From Armigeres subalbatus (Eukaryota > Arthropoda > Insecta > Diptera > Culicidae), in contig NC_085140.1 in NCBI RefSeq assembly GCF_024139115.2, positions 103,986,988-104,050,987 of the forward strand: DNA of 64,000 nt, in the 5' to 3' direction. Position numbers and translations under genes: made by a program. Below the pieces are notes generated by a model. The model was not told the DNA's origin and did no database searches. It saw only the letters and a program-made list of their open reading frames with translations. Positions 20,561-32,422 of this stretch are shown here, in pieces. Within the stretch, counting starts at the first letter, position 1, and every line of letters starts with the position of its first letter.

Positions 20561-22857
20561 CATGTTTCCCATGTTTTTATAGGTAGTTTAAGCAGTAAAA
20601 TTTCATTTTTTTATGATATTCCTCGATATTACAATTAGAAATTATTCGACAAACACCCTCAGATTTTTATTGTACTTTTTACTGTCTTCTAATTCTTGCA
20701 TTAACAATAATAAAACCAGAGAGCCTCCATAAGGCTTCGTTACTAAAGCAGTGCCAAGCAAATTATATACACTCGTGTATTGAACTAAAGTTCAATAAAC
20801 TGCCCCTTCCATCCCCACTCAATACGTCATCGAAAATACTTATTGTACTGAACTACAGCGTCACGAGAAGCGAGACAGCCATCAGCGGTCCCATAGATGT
20901 GCAATCAAAAGTGCACCCATTATGGGCGATGCAACACAAAATAAACCGAACGTTGATTGGTAACCTATGTCTATAAATAGATCGCAGCTTATCACCACCA
21001 GCCGTAATAAGCCCCAGGGATTCAACAGGTTCTGCGTGTGGTGAAAGGCAAGGAAATTGTTAATACGGGCTATTAGTAGCGTAATTAATTTCCATATACG
21101 AGATACTATCACAAGCCCGATCGACGATTGCGTCGATGGCGTGGCATGGTCTCACGTGGCGTGACACAGCACCATAGAACGTGAAGCGAAATCATAAATT
21201 TTAATAACTGCTCTTATCAAACCCTAGCAGCAATGACGTAGCACTTGGTAAATATTGTTTCTTATTTGGTCGCTTATCTCGACGTTGGAAACATTTCTCC
21301 ACCTGAAAACAAGTTGGGTATTTCATCTCAAGTTTTGCGCTTCCGAATTTGAGTTTTTTTTTGTTGGAATCCGTATGCGTATCGGCTTGATATGTGACTA
21401 TCTATCGATATATTATGTGTTTTTTCAGAGGTTCCCAACTAATTTTTATGTATGGCTCATTCATATTTGTATATTTGTTCTGCATTGAAAAATAAGTATC
21501 GTACGACAAGTTAGTACTTCTCTATTTGACCGGGGTTTTGCGAAATCGCATCAAGCTAGTACTTTGCAAATAAGGTCCTCAGTGTCTTGTTCTTAAATGC
21601 AATATAAACGGGAATCCCTGGTGCCTATATACTCGACGAACCCAGGCACATCCGTAATCGAATACATACAAAAAATAAGGCGCGCAGTCTTTCTTATCTG
21701 CTTTTAATTTTTGTTGTTGTGCCATGTTCTTCGTACTTGTTGTGACGGCCCATTCAGTTTTCGCCAATCGTCAAGCGAAAACAACACATCCAGGGGGCCT
21801 GTCGACGTAATGCGTTTGCGTTCTTGATTCCTATCTTTCGCAAATATTTGCCTTGCACACTACACACAGAGTTCCTATCCAACGCGTTGACGCGTGTCAT
21901 CACATCATACCGATATGTATAGATATTTTTGAAAATGTTTATGGGGGCAGGCGCTCGAATCTAAATTCGAATCGCTAGCATGTACTACGTCTTGCAGAGA
22001 TGTTATCATTTTGAATTTCACCTCACACGTAAACGTTGAAACATTTTTTAATTTCTTTCAGTGACTGTCTAGCAATCGGGAATTGCGCGGTACTGTATTG
22101 TATTATCAATCTGATTAATTACTTGTAACATTATGTCAATGTTTTGCATTCAGTACGTTGTTAATTTTAATTTTTAGCCACGCACTTCCGTAGCATGTCT
22201 TTACAATGTGACTATAATGTGACTTATTTGTAACGGTTTCAACTAGAAACATTATTTCTGGATGATCGATTATAATCGAAACTTTATGGCGCAAAAGAAA
22301 TTCTAGTTGGTGGATTTAACCCACAAGTCACGCCTATTATTCCTTACTCTAGTTACAATAATATTGCTATTGAAAGGTTAATGATACTTTATTATTGTTT
22401 GAAATAGATAAGAAGGAACAATTGAATCAACAACGAATATTTTGGAATCAACCAAATTTAAATTAAGCCAAGGACATCATATATGTATAGCAATCTATGT
22501 TACTTTGACACTAAAAATAGATAGCATTCTTGTTTACACCTCAGCTCAATCAAGACGTTATTTGTCCAGAACTCTAACTTTTCCATACATATTTGTTTTG
22601 GCGACGAGGATTACGGAAATTTAAAGATTTTCAAGATTAATCCAGAGTTTCAAAAATCGCATCTGGATTCACTTCAAAATCAATTCCGATCAATCGAATA
22701 ACTCTTTGAAATCAATCCGCTAGTCAAGAAGACAGTTCATCAAACCAACAATCCATGTTTTCTACCCAGAGGAACAATAACCCAACATCAAGTTTATAAT
22801 TGGTTCTGAGCAGGGGCGGGGCTGAACAGGAAAAAATGTAACGTGGTATCCCATTTA
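20561..22857. other. Intronic, no gene recognised
   Basis: 2.3 kb of AT-rich sequence. Short open frames only, with no tRNA, array or paired termini noticed. Confidence 0.4.
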
Positions 22858-23095
22858 AAATAGTGAGAAATGTGAGAATGATATAAGTGAGAAATTAGAA
22901 GTAATATGTGAGATGTGAGAAGCAAAAAGGGAGAAGTGAGGAGTGCGAAATGAGAAGCGAGAAGGGAGAAATGAAAAGTGACAAGAGAGAGGTGAGAAGT
23001 GAGTAATGAGATAAAGATGTGGGATGTGAGAAGAGAGAAGTGAGAAGTGATAATTGAGAAGCGATAAGTGAGAAGTAACAATAAAAATTAGATAC
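22858..23095. repeat. GAGAAGTG-type minisatellite
   Basis: Imperfect 7-8-bp units (GAGAAGTG, GAGATGTG, GAGAAATG) over about 240 bp. The same unit forms the large array at 26815-28280. Confidence 0.85.
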
Positions 23096-23098
23096 GAT

Positions 23099-23290
23099 AA
23101 TGAATTATTGGCAGTGGCTGATTTTCTACCCGCCGCTTCCGCATCAAGGCGCTATCGTATATGCGCAAATAGCCAGCATGAGTTAGCCACCTGAAGTTTG
23201 TATGGCGAAAGGCATCTCAGGCGGGATTTCTCAAAAGTAGGAACTTTTCAAGAAATACTAACGGGTGGCAACTGAAAAATTGGAATGACT
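23099..23290. repeat. Dispersed repeat, inverted relative to 52560-52745
   Basis: GATTTTCTACCCGCCGCTTC, GGCGCTATCGTATATGCGC and AGCATGAGTTAGCCACC match the reverse complement of 52560-52745. Identity unknown. Confidence 0.65.
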
Positions 23291-25258
23291 TCAATACTTT
23301 TTTTTCCTGAAAAATAATGCTTTCACAGAAATATGACTATGTGAATCCAGTGATGGGAAATGTACAGTAAAACACTGTGATTATGTGAATATTTACATTT
23401 TATCCGGTCAAATTTCATGAACCGGACAAACCGAAACAGGTTTTCAAAAAAAATGTACGCCTCATTGAGACATTTTTTTTTGCCGATGAGGCAAACTGTT
23501 TGTTTGCTTCTGCGTGAGAGTCGAGCCGTCGGTGCGGTCAGCATTTGCATAAGATTTCTTGTTTTGGTTCGTGCGCAGCGCAAACAGAACAGAATCGAGT
23601 TTAATTGCCTGTGGCGCAAAGCCTAGAAAGAATACAAGCCGTTGATACTAATTTATTAGTTCTACTAGTCTCTAAAATGAGCAAGGAATAATGAAATTAT
23701 CATTTACCACCAAAAACGGTCATACGTCGGTGAAATGAGCGTACAGAAATATTCATCGTGGGGAGAGAAAATAATAAAATCATGTGCTGACTGTCGTCTG
23801 CTTGGTCGTGGCTGCTGCTGCGGCTGCCGTGCTTTTGTTTTTCTTTGACTGCGTGGCAGAATGAATGATAAAAAGAAATGTCAACCGTTCCCATCCCTGT
23901 GTGAATCAATCAACCCCCCCCACAACTTGACATTTGGCGTTAGTTTCGCGTACCCACTTGCAAATCGCAGATGGCGCTTCGAAACATAAACAATGGGTCA
24001 TCCTACACTGCCGCCATACTTTTCCTCCGTACAAACTATGTTTTTTTGTTTCGTCATTTGTTGTCAATAAACAACGAACAGGAGCGTCATATGGATGGGG
24101 TGAATTGGTAGTTGCAATTAATGAAAAGATTCTGAACAAAACTTCCAATGCAATGAAATTTGTCACTTTGGAAAAGAAATTTATTTTATATATCGCCCAT
24201 TTAATTTTAGACAACGAGTTCCCACTGATCTATGCAGTTATAATAGTGGAATCTTAGAAGTTAAATTTATTAGCTGTTTAAATGATTATTCTTTATCATA
24301 TACAGCTTCATAACTTTATTATCATAAAATGATAAGATGTGAGAACAAAGGAACTTGGATTTGATTTAATACTACCATCATGACTAGGTAGTTTCTTTTT
24401 AAAACACACGTAATGGTTAACATTTGGATCAGAACAAAACGTGGTTATAAACCATTTTATAGAAAGCTCAAATGACAGGAGACCTAACACTAATGTTTAC
24501 ATTTTGCAACGAACATTTGCGAAAATGATGATGATGATGGTTTGCATGCAAATTCACCAAAACAAAGACCAAGCCGTCCACTCAAAATGTCTCGCTGTCT
24601 CGTAAAATAGCTTATTTTCGTAACGAAGGATAGTTTTGTGGAGTACATATTTAAACCGATGTGCCGTTTTAATTAAATACATAACCCCCAAAGTTTATTT
24701 TCACTGCGCGTAATGATATACGGTTTTAACGAGTTTGTTGGCTGCAGAAAATCGTCGGTTCATATTTTTAAATAAACCCTCGGTACGGTTTACTATAAAT
24801 AAAAAAAAAAAAAACAATAAGGATGAATGACTCATTTTCGGTTAGATTTTTATAAGCCATTTTGAAAAGCAACATCTCCCGTGTCCATTTATCCAATAAC
24901 GTTGCTTTCCTCCTTTGTATTTCCAGCCCAGTTTACCCATTGATACTTCACATAACATATTCTATCTGCGAAATCCTTATAAAATTCCAAGTTATAAGCA
25001 GGGTTCGTAATGCTCACTCAATCTCAGGAGCACATGATTTTCCCTCACGAAAGTTTTCGGGGAGAAATCGCTTTTCGGGAAAGAAAAACAGCCTGGAGAG
25101 TGATAACAATTTTTCGCTCACTTCGATTGCCGCTAAACGTTGGTTTGCTCTTTTTCTTTCATACTCGAGTCTTTTCGTGGCAAGACTCGATGCAAGTTGT
25201 GCATAAATGCAAGTTGTAGTAGCTTATGTGGAACAAATAACTTAATGCTTTCATACAG
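23291..25258. other. Intronic, no gene recognised
   Basis: About 2 kb without a supported gene. Open frames of 60-114 codons lack domains and splice context. Confidence 0.35.
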
Positions 25259-25261
25259 ATA

Positions 25262-25341
25262 GCGTGGTGGTGTGGCTAGAGTGAGCGCATCCCACAGCTA
25301 TTATTGTTACTATTCTGGGTTCGAATCCCGGCGCGGCCATA
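25262..25341 (+). repeat. tRNA-like sequence, probable SINE remnant
   Basis: An A-box-like TGGCTAGAGTG and a good B box GGTTCGAATCCCG lie 50 bp apart, but the acceptor and anticodon stems do not pair well. Probably a worn tRNA-derived repeat. Confidence 0.4.
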
Positions 25342-25344
25342 CAA

Positions 25345-26814
25345 TTTTGTAATTGTTCTGCGATAATTATCGCGATAAGTGAGTGAGAGGTAAAAGTAAC
25401 GAAACGAAAAAGAATTTTCATCTAATAGGCAAGATTTTCGTTTATCTTCCAATGCTAATTCTAGAGAAAAGATTGATGGGTGAAAGATGATCCTCAACAT
25501 AAACAACGAAACAAGATTTTCCCTTGGCCCGAAAAACGCTTGCTTTGGTCTCATTGAAATGAAAAGTCGAAACCCTGGTTATACGACATTTAAGCGCTAC
25601 CGATGAAAATTAATCGTCGGTAAAATTTCCGCCATTTGATTTGTTCTGGCAATCGCTCCTTCAACCTTCAGCCGGTAATCTTAGAGTCATCAGCTACCGC
25701 CTCTTTCTTAATATTAATTCTAGTTTGGATTGATTTTTGTCACGGTATTTAGTACTGGGCATTACCTTCCTTTTCGCTTTTTTCATGAAATAATTCAGAT
25801 AATCACAAGTTTGACAAAACCAATTAAACTTATTAAATCAAAATTTCGGGGTACAGTGGTATCGTACTACAGATGTCAAGTTGTTCTTGGGTTGGTACCC
25901 CTATAAATACTTGTTTCGAATAATCCAGCAACAAACCACGTTATAGTTTTATCTATATTTTAAGCACCCAGCCCCGTAATGTTTGATGATATACGAGCCT
26001 ATATCAAAATAACTAATGAAAAATGTAATTGTGTTATTATAAACAAATAAACAAAATTAGGGTTTTCTTTAGCCTTTTACGCCATGATCGAGAAATGCTC
26101 GCGATATAAGTAAGTTTGACAGAACCACCTGAACCAATTTTTCGGGGTACACTGACAATGTACTGGAGCCGTCAAGTTGCTCACGGGTTGGAATCAATCC
26201 TTAGAATGAAACCTTTGAATTGTCACACTTTCACACCAACTTTGCTCACTACATGCCGCAGAAATAAGAAATACTGCAGCGTGCATTGTGAATTTTTCAA
26301 ACGAAAAAAGATCATGGGAAAAGTACAGCGTCGCACATTTTAAGCGGGAATATGCGTGGAAAACTGTCAAAGCATTATTTGGTCTACTATGCTACATTGT
26401 ATACAAAGGTGATTTTAAAGCCAAAAACACAAAGCAACTCATAGGCAGGATCAGAAGCAGCATTCCGAAATTCGATGTGGTAGAACCGAACCATGGACCA
26501 TATGCCAATATTCATTAGTCTAAGTTTGCAGACTAAGGACAACTCTTTGTATAACATATATTATATTGAACTTCTTTGTATTTTTTTTATCCCTAGTCAT
26601 TCTTTTCGTTCCAATTTTTTAGTTGTCACTCGTTATTTGGTACCAGTTGTGTAGGAAGATGTCCGCTACTACGCATACCAAATATTTTTTCGATGAAGGT
26701 GCTTAATTTTGAGAAATCAAACCTTAGATGCTATTCGCCATACTGATTTCAGAAAGTTAACTCCTAGTGTGCCGCTGTAAGCACGCTCAAAGCAGACGAT
26801 TCATTGAGATTTGA
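25345..26814. repeat. Intronic; two diverged direct repeats
   Basis: About 25805-25890 and 26115-26190 share ATTTCGGGGTACA…TACT…GTCAAGTTG…GGGTTGG. At 26690-26730 TGCTTAATTTTGAGAAATC also occurs, reverse complemented, near 52555. No coding gene seen. Confidence 0.4.
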
Positions 26815-28280
26815 TATATGAGAAGTAATAGGCGAGAAGAGAGAAGTAAGAAGTACGAAGTGAAAAATGAGAAGTGTGAAGTAAGTAGTATAAAGTGTCC
26901 TCACGTAAGAAGTGAATAGTGAGAAGTAAGAACTGAGAAGTGAGAAACGAGTGGTTGTTAAACGAGAAGCGAGAAGGGGGAAGTAAAATGTGGATGAGAA
27001 GTAAGATGTGTGAAGTGAGAAATAGGAAGGAAGAAGTGAGAAGTAAGAGAATGGTAGCAAGAAGTGAGGTGTGAGATGTGGGAGCCCGAATAAAAAAGTC
27101 CAATAGAATTACAATAGAAATTATTGTAACAATACGATAAATTTAATTTTTATTACAATAATATCTATTGTTGCTCACAATAGAATAACAATTAAGAATA
27201 TTGTTTTCCACCATAAATCCTATTGTAAATGGCAGTTTTACAATAGAAAATAGGGGTTGTTAGTTACCGTAACAATAAAAAAATCGTTTTTTTCTCGAAC
27301 AATTTTTTTCAATTACAATAGAATTTATTGTAATTTTGTTGTCAAAATTTTTCTGTCAATAGATTTTATTGTACGTTAATTGGAACAACAATAATGCAAT
27401 TTAATTGGTACAATAGAAGAACAATAGAATTGAATGTTCATAAATAAAATGTATTGTACTTTTATGATATTTTAATGTAATCCTATTGTAGTTTCTATTC
27501 GGGAAATATGAAGTAACGAATGATATGCGAGTAGTGAGAAGTAAAAGGTGTGCAGTGGAAAGTGATTTTTGAAAAGTGCGAAGTGAGATGTCAAGTGAGA
27601 AGTAATATGTAAGATGTGAGATGTTAGAAGTGAGAAACAAGAAGGGAGAAGTGAGAAAGTAGAAATGAGAAATTAGAAGTGAGAAGTAAGAATCGAGAAG
27701 GGAGAAGTAAGAAGTGGGAAGCGAGAAGCGGGAAGTGAGAAGTGAGAGGCAAGAAGTGAATAGTGAGAAGTGAGAAATGAGGTAAATATGTAAAATTTTA
27801 AAAGTGATAAGTGAGAAACGAGAAGTGATAAGTGAAGGCCGAGAAATGAGAAGCTATAAGTGAAATGTGAGATTTAGAAGTGAGGAATTCGATACGAGAA
27901 GTGAGATGTAAGATGTGAGAAACGAGAAGTGATAAGTGAGTGCCGAGAAATGAGAAGTGAGATTTAGAAGTGAGAAATGAGAAGTTAGATTTAGAAGTGA
28001 GAAGTGACAAACGAGAAGTGATTAGTAAGAGCTGAGAAGTGAATGGTGAGAAGTGAGTTGTGAGAAGTAAGATATGAGAAGTGAGGAGTGAGAAATGAAA
28101 TGCAAAATGTGAGATGTGAGAAATGCGAAGCAAAAAGAAAGGAGTTAGAAGGGAGAAGTAAAGTGTGTGATGTTAGAAGGGAGAACCAAAGAGTTGAGAA
28201 GTGAGAATCGAGAAGTGAGAGGCAAGAAGTGAAAAATGAGATAAATATGGGATATGTGAGAAGTAAGAAGGGAGAAGTGA
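26815..28280. repeat. Large GAGAAGTG minisatellite interrupted by a MITE
   Basis: About 1 kb of 7-8-bp units (GAGAAGTG, GAGAAGTA, GTGAGATG) at 26815-27084 and 27504-28280. Minus-strand open frames over it read Leu/Ser/Phe/His/Thr repeats and are not proteins. Confidence 0.9.
27085..27503. mobile_element. MITE with CCCGAATA ends and ACAATAG-rich interior
   Basis: The ends CCCGAATAAAAAAG and CCCGAATAGAAACT are inverted. The interior is full of ACAATAGAATT/AATTCTATTGT words on both strands. 419 bp. A target duplication could not be fixed because the flank is repetitive. Confidence 0.7.
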
Positions 28281-28289
28281 ACCACGCGA

Positions 28290-28766
28290 ATTCGACGCCA
28301 CACGTCGCACGATTTCTCGGCCCAAAAAGCGAAAGGCACCAACCAGACGCATGTCCCCGGGCCGCAAGAGGATACCAGCCGGCCGGTGCCATCGACACAA
28401 AGGGACCGAAAATCCCTGGCAGCTCGTCAGTAGCTCAAAGCAGAAGTCGAGCGCATCTCGACCGACAATGAAAGTTAAGGACAGAATAGTGTTAGTGAAA
28501 ACTGATAAGGATAAGTACGCCGATGTCGATGCAGGCGACCGAAAAGCTTTCGGCGCTGGAATAGGACGCGCGAAACTTCAGACGCACCAAGTCCGGTGAA
28601 ATGATCTTGGTACTGAAACGTGGAGCGCAAGCTAGCCGGAGGACTGGCCCAAGAGATCTTAGGTGACGGCGCCGAAGTGAGGTCGTTGAGGACGGAAGTG
28701 ACCTTCCAGTGCAAGCAACTGGACGAGGTCACGAACGCAGACGACGTCGTCTCTGCCGTCAGAGAA
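28290..28766 (+). pseudogene. LINE ORF1 (gag-like) fragment, R1-type
   Basis: The plus strand encodes RRTKSGEMILVLKRGAQAS and then, after a frame change, LAQEILGDGAEVRSLRTEV and LDEVTNADDVVSAVRE. This is the pattern of the R1-clade gag-like protein. It is GC-rich compared with the surroundings and the frame is broken. Confidence 0.65.
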
Positions 28767-28826
28767 TAGTGCGGTACAAAGGTAGCAGGTAGCCTACCCT
28801 AGGTAATGGAGTGAGGGAATTTGAAG

Positions 28827-28905
28827 TCGGCTGGCACCGGGAATTTAACCAGCCACCCTCAGCATAGTCTTGCTTTGTAGCCGCGCATCTTACCACACGG
28901 CTGAT
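28827..28905 (-). mobile_element. Feilai-type SINE, tRNA-part fragment
   Basis: Reverse complement of the SINE head: AGCCGTGTGGTAAGATGCG, CTACAAAGCAAGACTATGC, GGTGGCTGG. It lacks the body and tail. Confidence 0.75.
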
Positions 28906-29875
28906 GGATGGCCAAGAAGTTAGGCTTTGTACAAATTCTATTCTACGTAGCACAAGGAGCATGCACTATATTTGAAACAGGTTTACAGACTTTTGGTTAC
29001 GTGTGTAGATCAAAAGGCCTTCCTCCAGGAATTTCTTGGATGACCAAGAAGTACATAATGCTTTGTAAACATTCTATTCTAAATATCAGGAATTGAATCC
29101 TAAAAAGAAAGAGCAAGTCTCTCACTTATCATCTCTGTATACATATACGATATGTAGCATACCGCGAGAAACTTTTTTCGCAAACAGTCATGATAGAGAA
29201 CTGATTCGGGATGTTATACTCCATGATAAATTTAATTTTAAAAAGCTCCAAATGCGGGGAGCACTGGCTCTGATGATGCATTTCAACTTGTTCTACACAG
29301 CTGTGCAGTAACCAACACGAAAGGAGCGAAAACAAAGCGAGAATCACCATTTTTCTGTGGGGGCTGCCTATCCGATTCTGTTTTTTCGCAGTTGTATACA
29401 AGTTTGATAAATTTGTTATCATGGCTTGTTATGATTCGGAACAGTTTTTGCCTCTCTTTTATCGTTATTCGCTATCTATTGAGAGCTATTTCTGCAAATC
29501 CTGCTAAATATGTAGCACAAGGAGCATGCACCACATTTGAAACAGGTCGACAGATCTTTGGTTACGCGTGTAGATCAAAAGGCCTTACTCCAGGAATTTC
29601 TTGAATGGCCAAGAAGTAATGCTTTGTACACATTCTATGCTATGTAGCACAAGGAGCATGCACTATATTTGAAACAGGTCGGCAGACCTTTGGTTACGCA
29701 TGTAGATCGAAAGGCCTTACTCCAGGAATTTCTTGGATGATCTTTTATCCTTTATCTTTTATTGAGAGGGAAAAGCCGGCGGGAGTGATCAAGAGGTTAT
29801 GCTTCGTATACATTCTATTCTAGTACCACAAGGAGCATGCACCATATTTGACCTTTGGTTACGCGAGAAAATCGC
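28906..29875. repeat. Tandem array, unit about 130 bp, split by a hAT-type element
   Basis: Units around 28907-29080, 29504-29610, 29611-29745 and 29790-29870 share GTAGCACAAGGAGCATGCAC, TTTGAAACAGGT, TTTGGTTACG, GTAGATC and AGGCCTTACTCCAGGAATTT. A related copy in reverse orientation lies at 34547-34750. Confidence 0.85.
29087..29503. mobile_element. hAT-type non-autonomous element, 8-bp duplication CTAAATAT
   Basis: 417 bp. The ends CAGGAATTG and CAGGATTTG are inverted. CTAAATAT is duplicated at 29079-29086 and 29504-29511. It interrupts one unit of the 130-bp array. Confidence 0.85.
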
Positions 29876-29912
29876 GAAAAAACCGATTTTTGATTAATGG
29901 ATGAAACTTAAT

Positions 29913-30122
29913 GCTACGTTTAGACAGTTCAAGTGAATTAAACAAGTCACTTGAATTGATCGCGAGTGAATTGAACAACTCAGTTGAACTTAATTGACTT
30001 GCCAAAAGTTGAACTTGTTTAACTTTCTTCTCGTTCAAGTGAGTTGAATAAAGTTGTTTAGACGTTCAATTCGCGTTTAATTCAAGCGATTTGCTAAATT
30101 CACTTGAACTGTCTACCATAAA
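29913..30122. mobile_element. MITE with TAGACAGTTCAAGTGAATT ends
   Basis: The left end TTTAGACAGTTCAAGTGAAT and right-end complement GGTAGACAGTTCAAGTGAAT are inverted partners. The interior repeats CAAGTGA/TCACTTG words. Borders are accurate to a few bases. Confidence 0.7.
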
Positions 30123-30300
30123 CCTGGAGGGGTTGTTCGTGTTGACATCCAACGATTTGGTCTTGTTGACATTGATGGTAAGACCCGCCGTAGAGGAGCG
30201 TTCGGCCAGGTCGTTCAGCTTACTCTGCATATCAGAGCGCCGTTGTGCCAGTAGAGCGCTATCATCAGCCAAATCGAAGTCGTTTAGATGCCCCATGAAT
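30123..30300 (-). pseudogene. LINE reverse-transcriptase fragment (second family)
   Basis: The minus strand encodes LADDSALLAQRRSDMQSKLN and LTINVNKTKSL. These are the catalytic-aspartate and following motifs of a non-LTR RT. It differs from the family at 40-42 kb and is very short. Confidence 0.7.
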
Positions 30301-30321
30301 TGCCTTTAATTTTTTTTAGCC

Positions 30322-30430
30322 TTTCTTAGTCGTGCGGTAAAATGCACGGCTACAAAGCAAGGTCATGCCAAAAGTTGGTGGGTTAGATTCCCGGTCTGAT
30401 CTAGGAAATTTTCAGGTTAAAAATATTCTC
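30322..30430 (+). mobile_element. tRNA-derived SINE head, truncated
   Basis: CGTGCGGTAAAATGCACGGC, CTACAAAGCAAGGTCATGC and a worn B box. It resembles the Feilai head and then diverges. Confidence 0.6.
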
Positions 30431-31051
30431 GAAAATTGGGGACCGTCACGAAATCACGAAAGATTTTGAACGTTAATAACGCCTTTATCTTTTGATGGAT
30501 TTTTGAGATTTATATACCAAACCCCTCGAAAACTCTCCACCTATTTGCAATTTTCAGTGAAACTTTTGATTATCAACGTTAAACAATTGAAAATTTCAAT
30601 TCAACCCAGTAAACAATTCAGAAACAATTAAACCTGTGTGCATCCCTAAAACGGACATCATTTTGATGTAAGTTACGGTAAGCCTCCCACGCCCCAGGTT
30701 ACATATTTACAGCAATGTCTTGTTAGACAAAGTTGTAGGCACATTTAGGCGGTATAAGTTCGTCATATATCATGAATTGATAGCTACCTTCTGGGAAAAT
30801 ATACAAACGAATGTAAATGACATTTTACAACACTGATCGCATCTCGCTGTGGAATTTTTTTCGTGATTCTACTTTTTCTTTTTTGACATTTCTCCTAGCG
30901 TAGTACGCTGATAATGACGTTTCATTTATGTGCATGATTTTTATCGTATTTCAATGGATTTTTTAATCTGTGTAGTTTAAGATAGTACCTGACCAGTAGA
31001 TGTTGACAGATTCATATCAGAACTTCTTTTTCTGTTACAGTATTTTTTTAA
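30431..31051. other. Intronic, no gene recognised
   Basis: AT-rich, with no supported feature. Confidence 0.35.
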
Positions 31052-31171
31052 TCCATTTAATTCCACCAGTTATTTTTCGTTATCTTTGCAGATACGTATT
31101 TCGACCACACAGTTGTGGTCGAAATACGTATCTGCAAAGATAACGAAAATTAACTGGTGGAATTAAATGGA
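31052..31171. repeat. Near-perfect palindrome, arms about 55 bp
   Basis: TCCATTTAATTCCACCAGTT is mirrored by its complement at the other end. The centre is CGACCACACAGTTGTGGTCG. The whole 120-bp unit can form a cruciform or hairpin with almost no loop. Confidence 0.9.
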
Positions 31172-31518
31172 CAGTACTTAATTCGTCTTAGACGGTTGAA
31201 TACATTCCACTAAAAGAGCTATATATATTTTTCTACATTGTGCTGTAATAATGCAAAAATGGCTGGAGGGTCCACTATTGGTTGGGGGTCCACTATTGGG
31301 CGCTTTACCCTATGACAAGCAAATAAGTTTTAAAACAGCTCTCGAGCCGTATAAGGATCATGTCGTCAATGAAGACACTATTGAACTGGCTCGAAAGACA
31401 GTATATTTAAAGTTTTGATAGATATTTTCTCCCATTATCTCATTCCTAATAATAAAAATGGATCTGTACGAGTCATTCTTTTCTTTGATGGTATGCGTTC
31501 GTTGAATTACTTTGTTTG

Positions 31519-31875
31519 TCTATTGGCGCTTTGATGTTGCATGAAGAAGAAGAAGCAGAAAGATGACAATCGAAAAAATCTCCACGGGAAATTCTAAAAG
31601 CAATTTAATTAAAAACGGTAAGTAGTACGGGGTTGGATACTTAATACTGTGTATTAAGTGTAATATCATAAAATAAAATTTCTAATAGAAATATTGTGTT
31701 TATTATACAGTAGAAGAAAAGTCCAACCCCGTCCTGCTTATCGTTTTTAATTAAATTGCTTTTAGAATTTTTGAGAAGAGTTTTAAAAACCTCTTCGTAT
31801 GGTTTCCCATGGAGATTTTTCCGATTATCATCATTCTGCATCTTCTTCTTAATGCAACATCAAAGCGCCAATAGA
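31519..31875. repeat. Long inverted repeat (MITE-like), arms of roughly 120 and 150 bp
   Basis: CTATTGGCGCTTTGATGTTG at the left is matched inverted at the right. The arms continue through AAATCTCCA[C/T]GGGAAA, AAAGCAATTTAATTAAAAAC and CGGGGTTGGA. The right arm has about 30 extra bases. A target duplication was not resolved. Confidence 0.8.
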
Positions 31876-32422
31876 TTTATAAGTTCATGGTTCTTCATGG
31901 TTTTTGTTCTGTGTCAATACCTGTCAATACTATCAAACTCAATATAAGTTATGTCTTGTAAAAAGTATAAACATATATATATTCATGCAGCATATATTCA
32001 TAGTCTATTTTATTGTCATTCTTTAATACTTTCGGAAATTATTTAGATTCTCAATTTGTTTTATGAGAATGAGCCAAGTTCAGTAGACTCACTAGACTGC
32101 CATAGTCTCCCTGATTTTTCGGATCTGGTTTCATGTATTAAAACCTATTTTTGTCTACTTTCCGGTGGTTAGTGTGGTGATTAGCTCCTAGCTACTCCAA
32201 AGCTAGAAATTTACTGTCTCAATGTTAGAATAAGGACGCTGCAAAAGCTTCAGACCTTAAGGCTTGCGCAACCAGACATACTTGAGTAGCATAGTAAATG
32301 TTGGATAACAAACCTTCGAGCAACAAATTAGGTTTTGTCCGGCATTTGTATGGAGGCTCGCAACTGTGCGTCTGGTCACTTTTTGTTAGACTAAATATGT
32401 TTTATTTTTCTACCATCAACAG
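31876..32422. other. End of NAD kinase intron 1
   Basis: No feature apart from the acceptor (pyrimidine tract and CAG ending at 32422). Confidence 0.5.

Noticed and set aside
25010..25219. 69-codon plus-strand frame as a small gene
   Set aside because: No domain, splice support or promoter. It is one of many similar open frames in intronic DNA.
26764..28400. Several Leu/Ser/Phe-rich open frames of 75-135 codons
   Set aside because: Low-complexity translation of the GAGAAGTG minisatellite.
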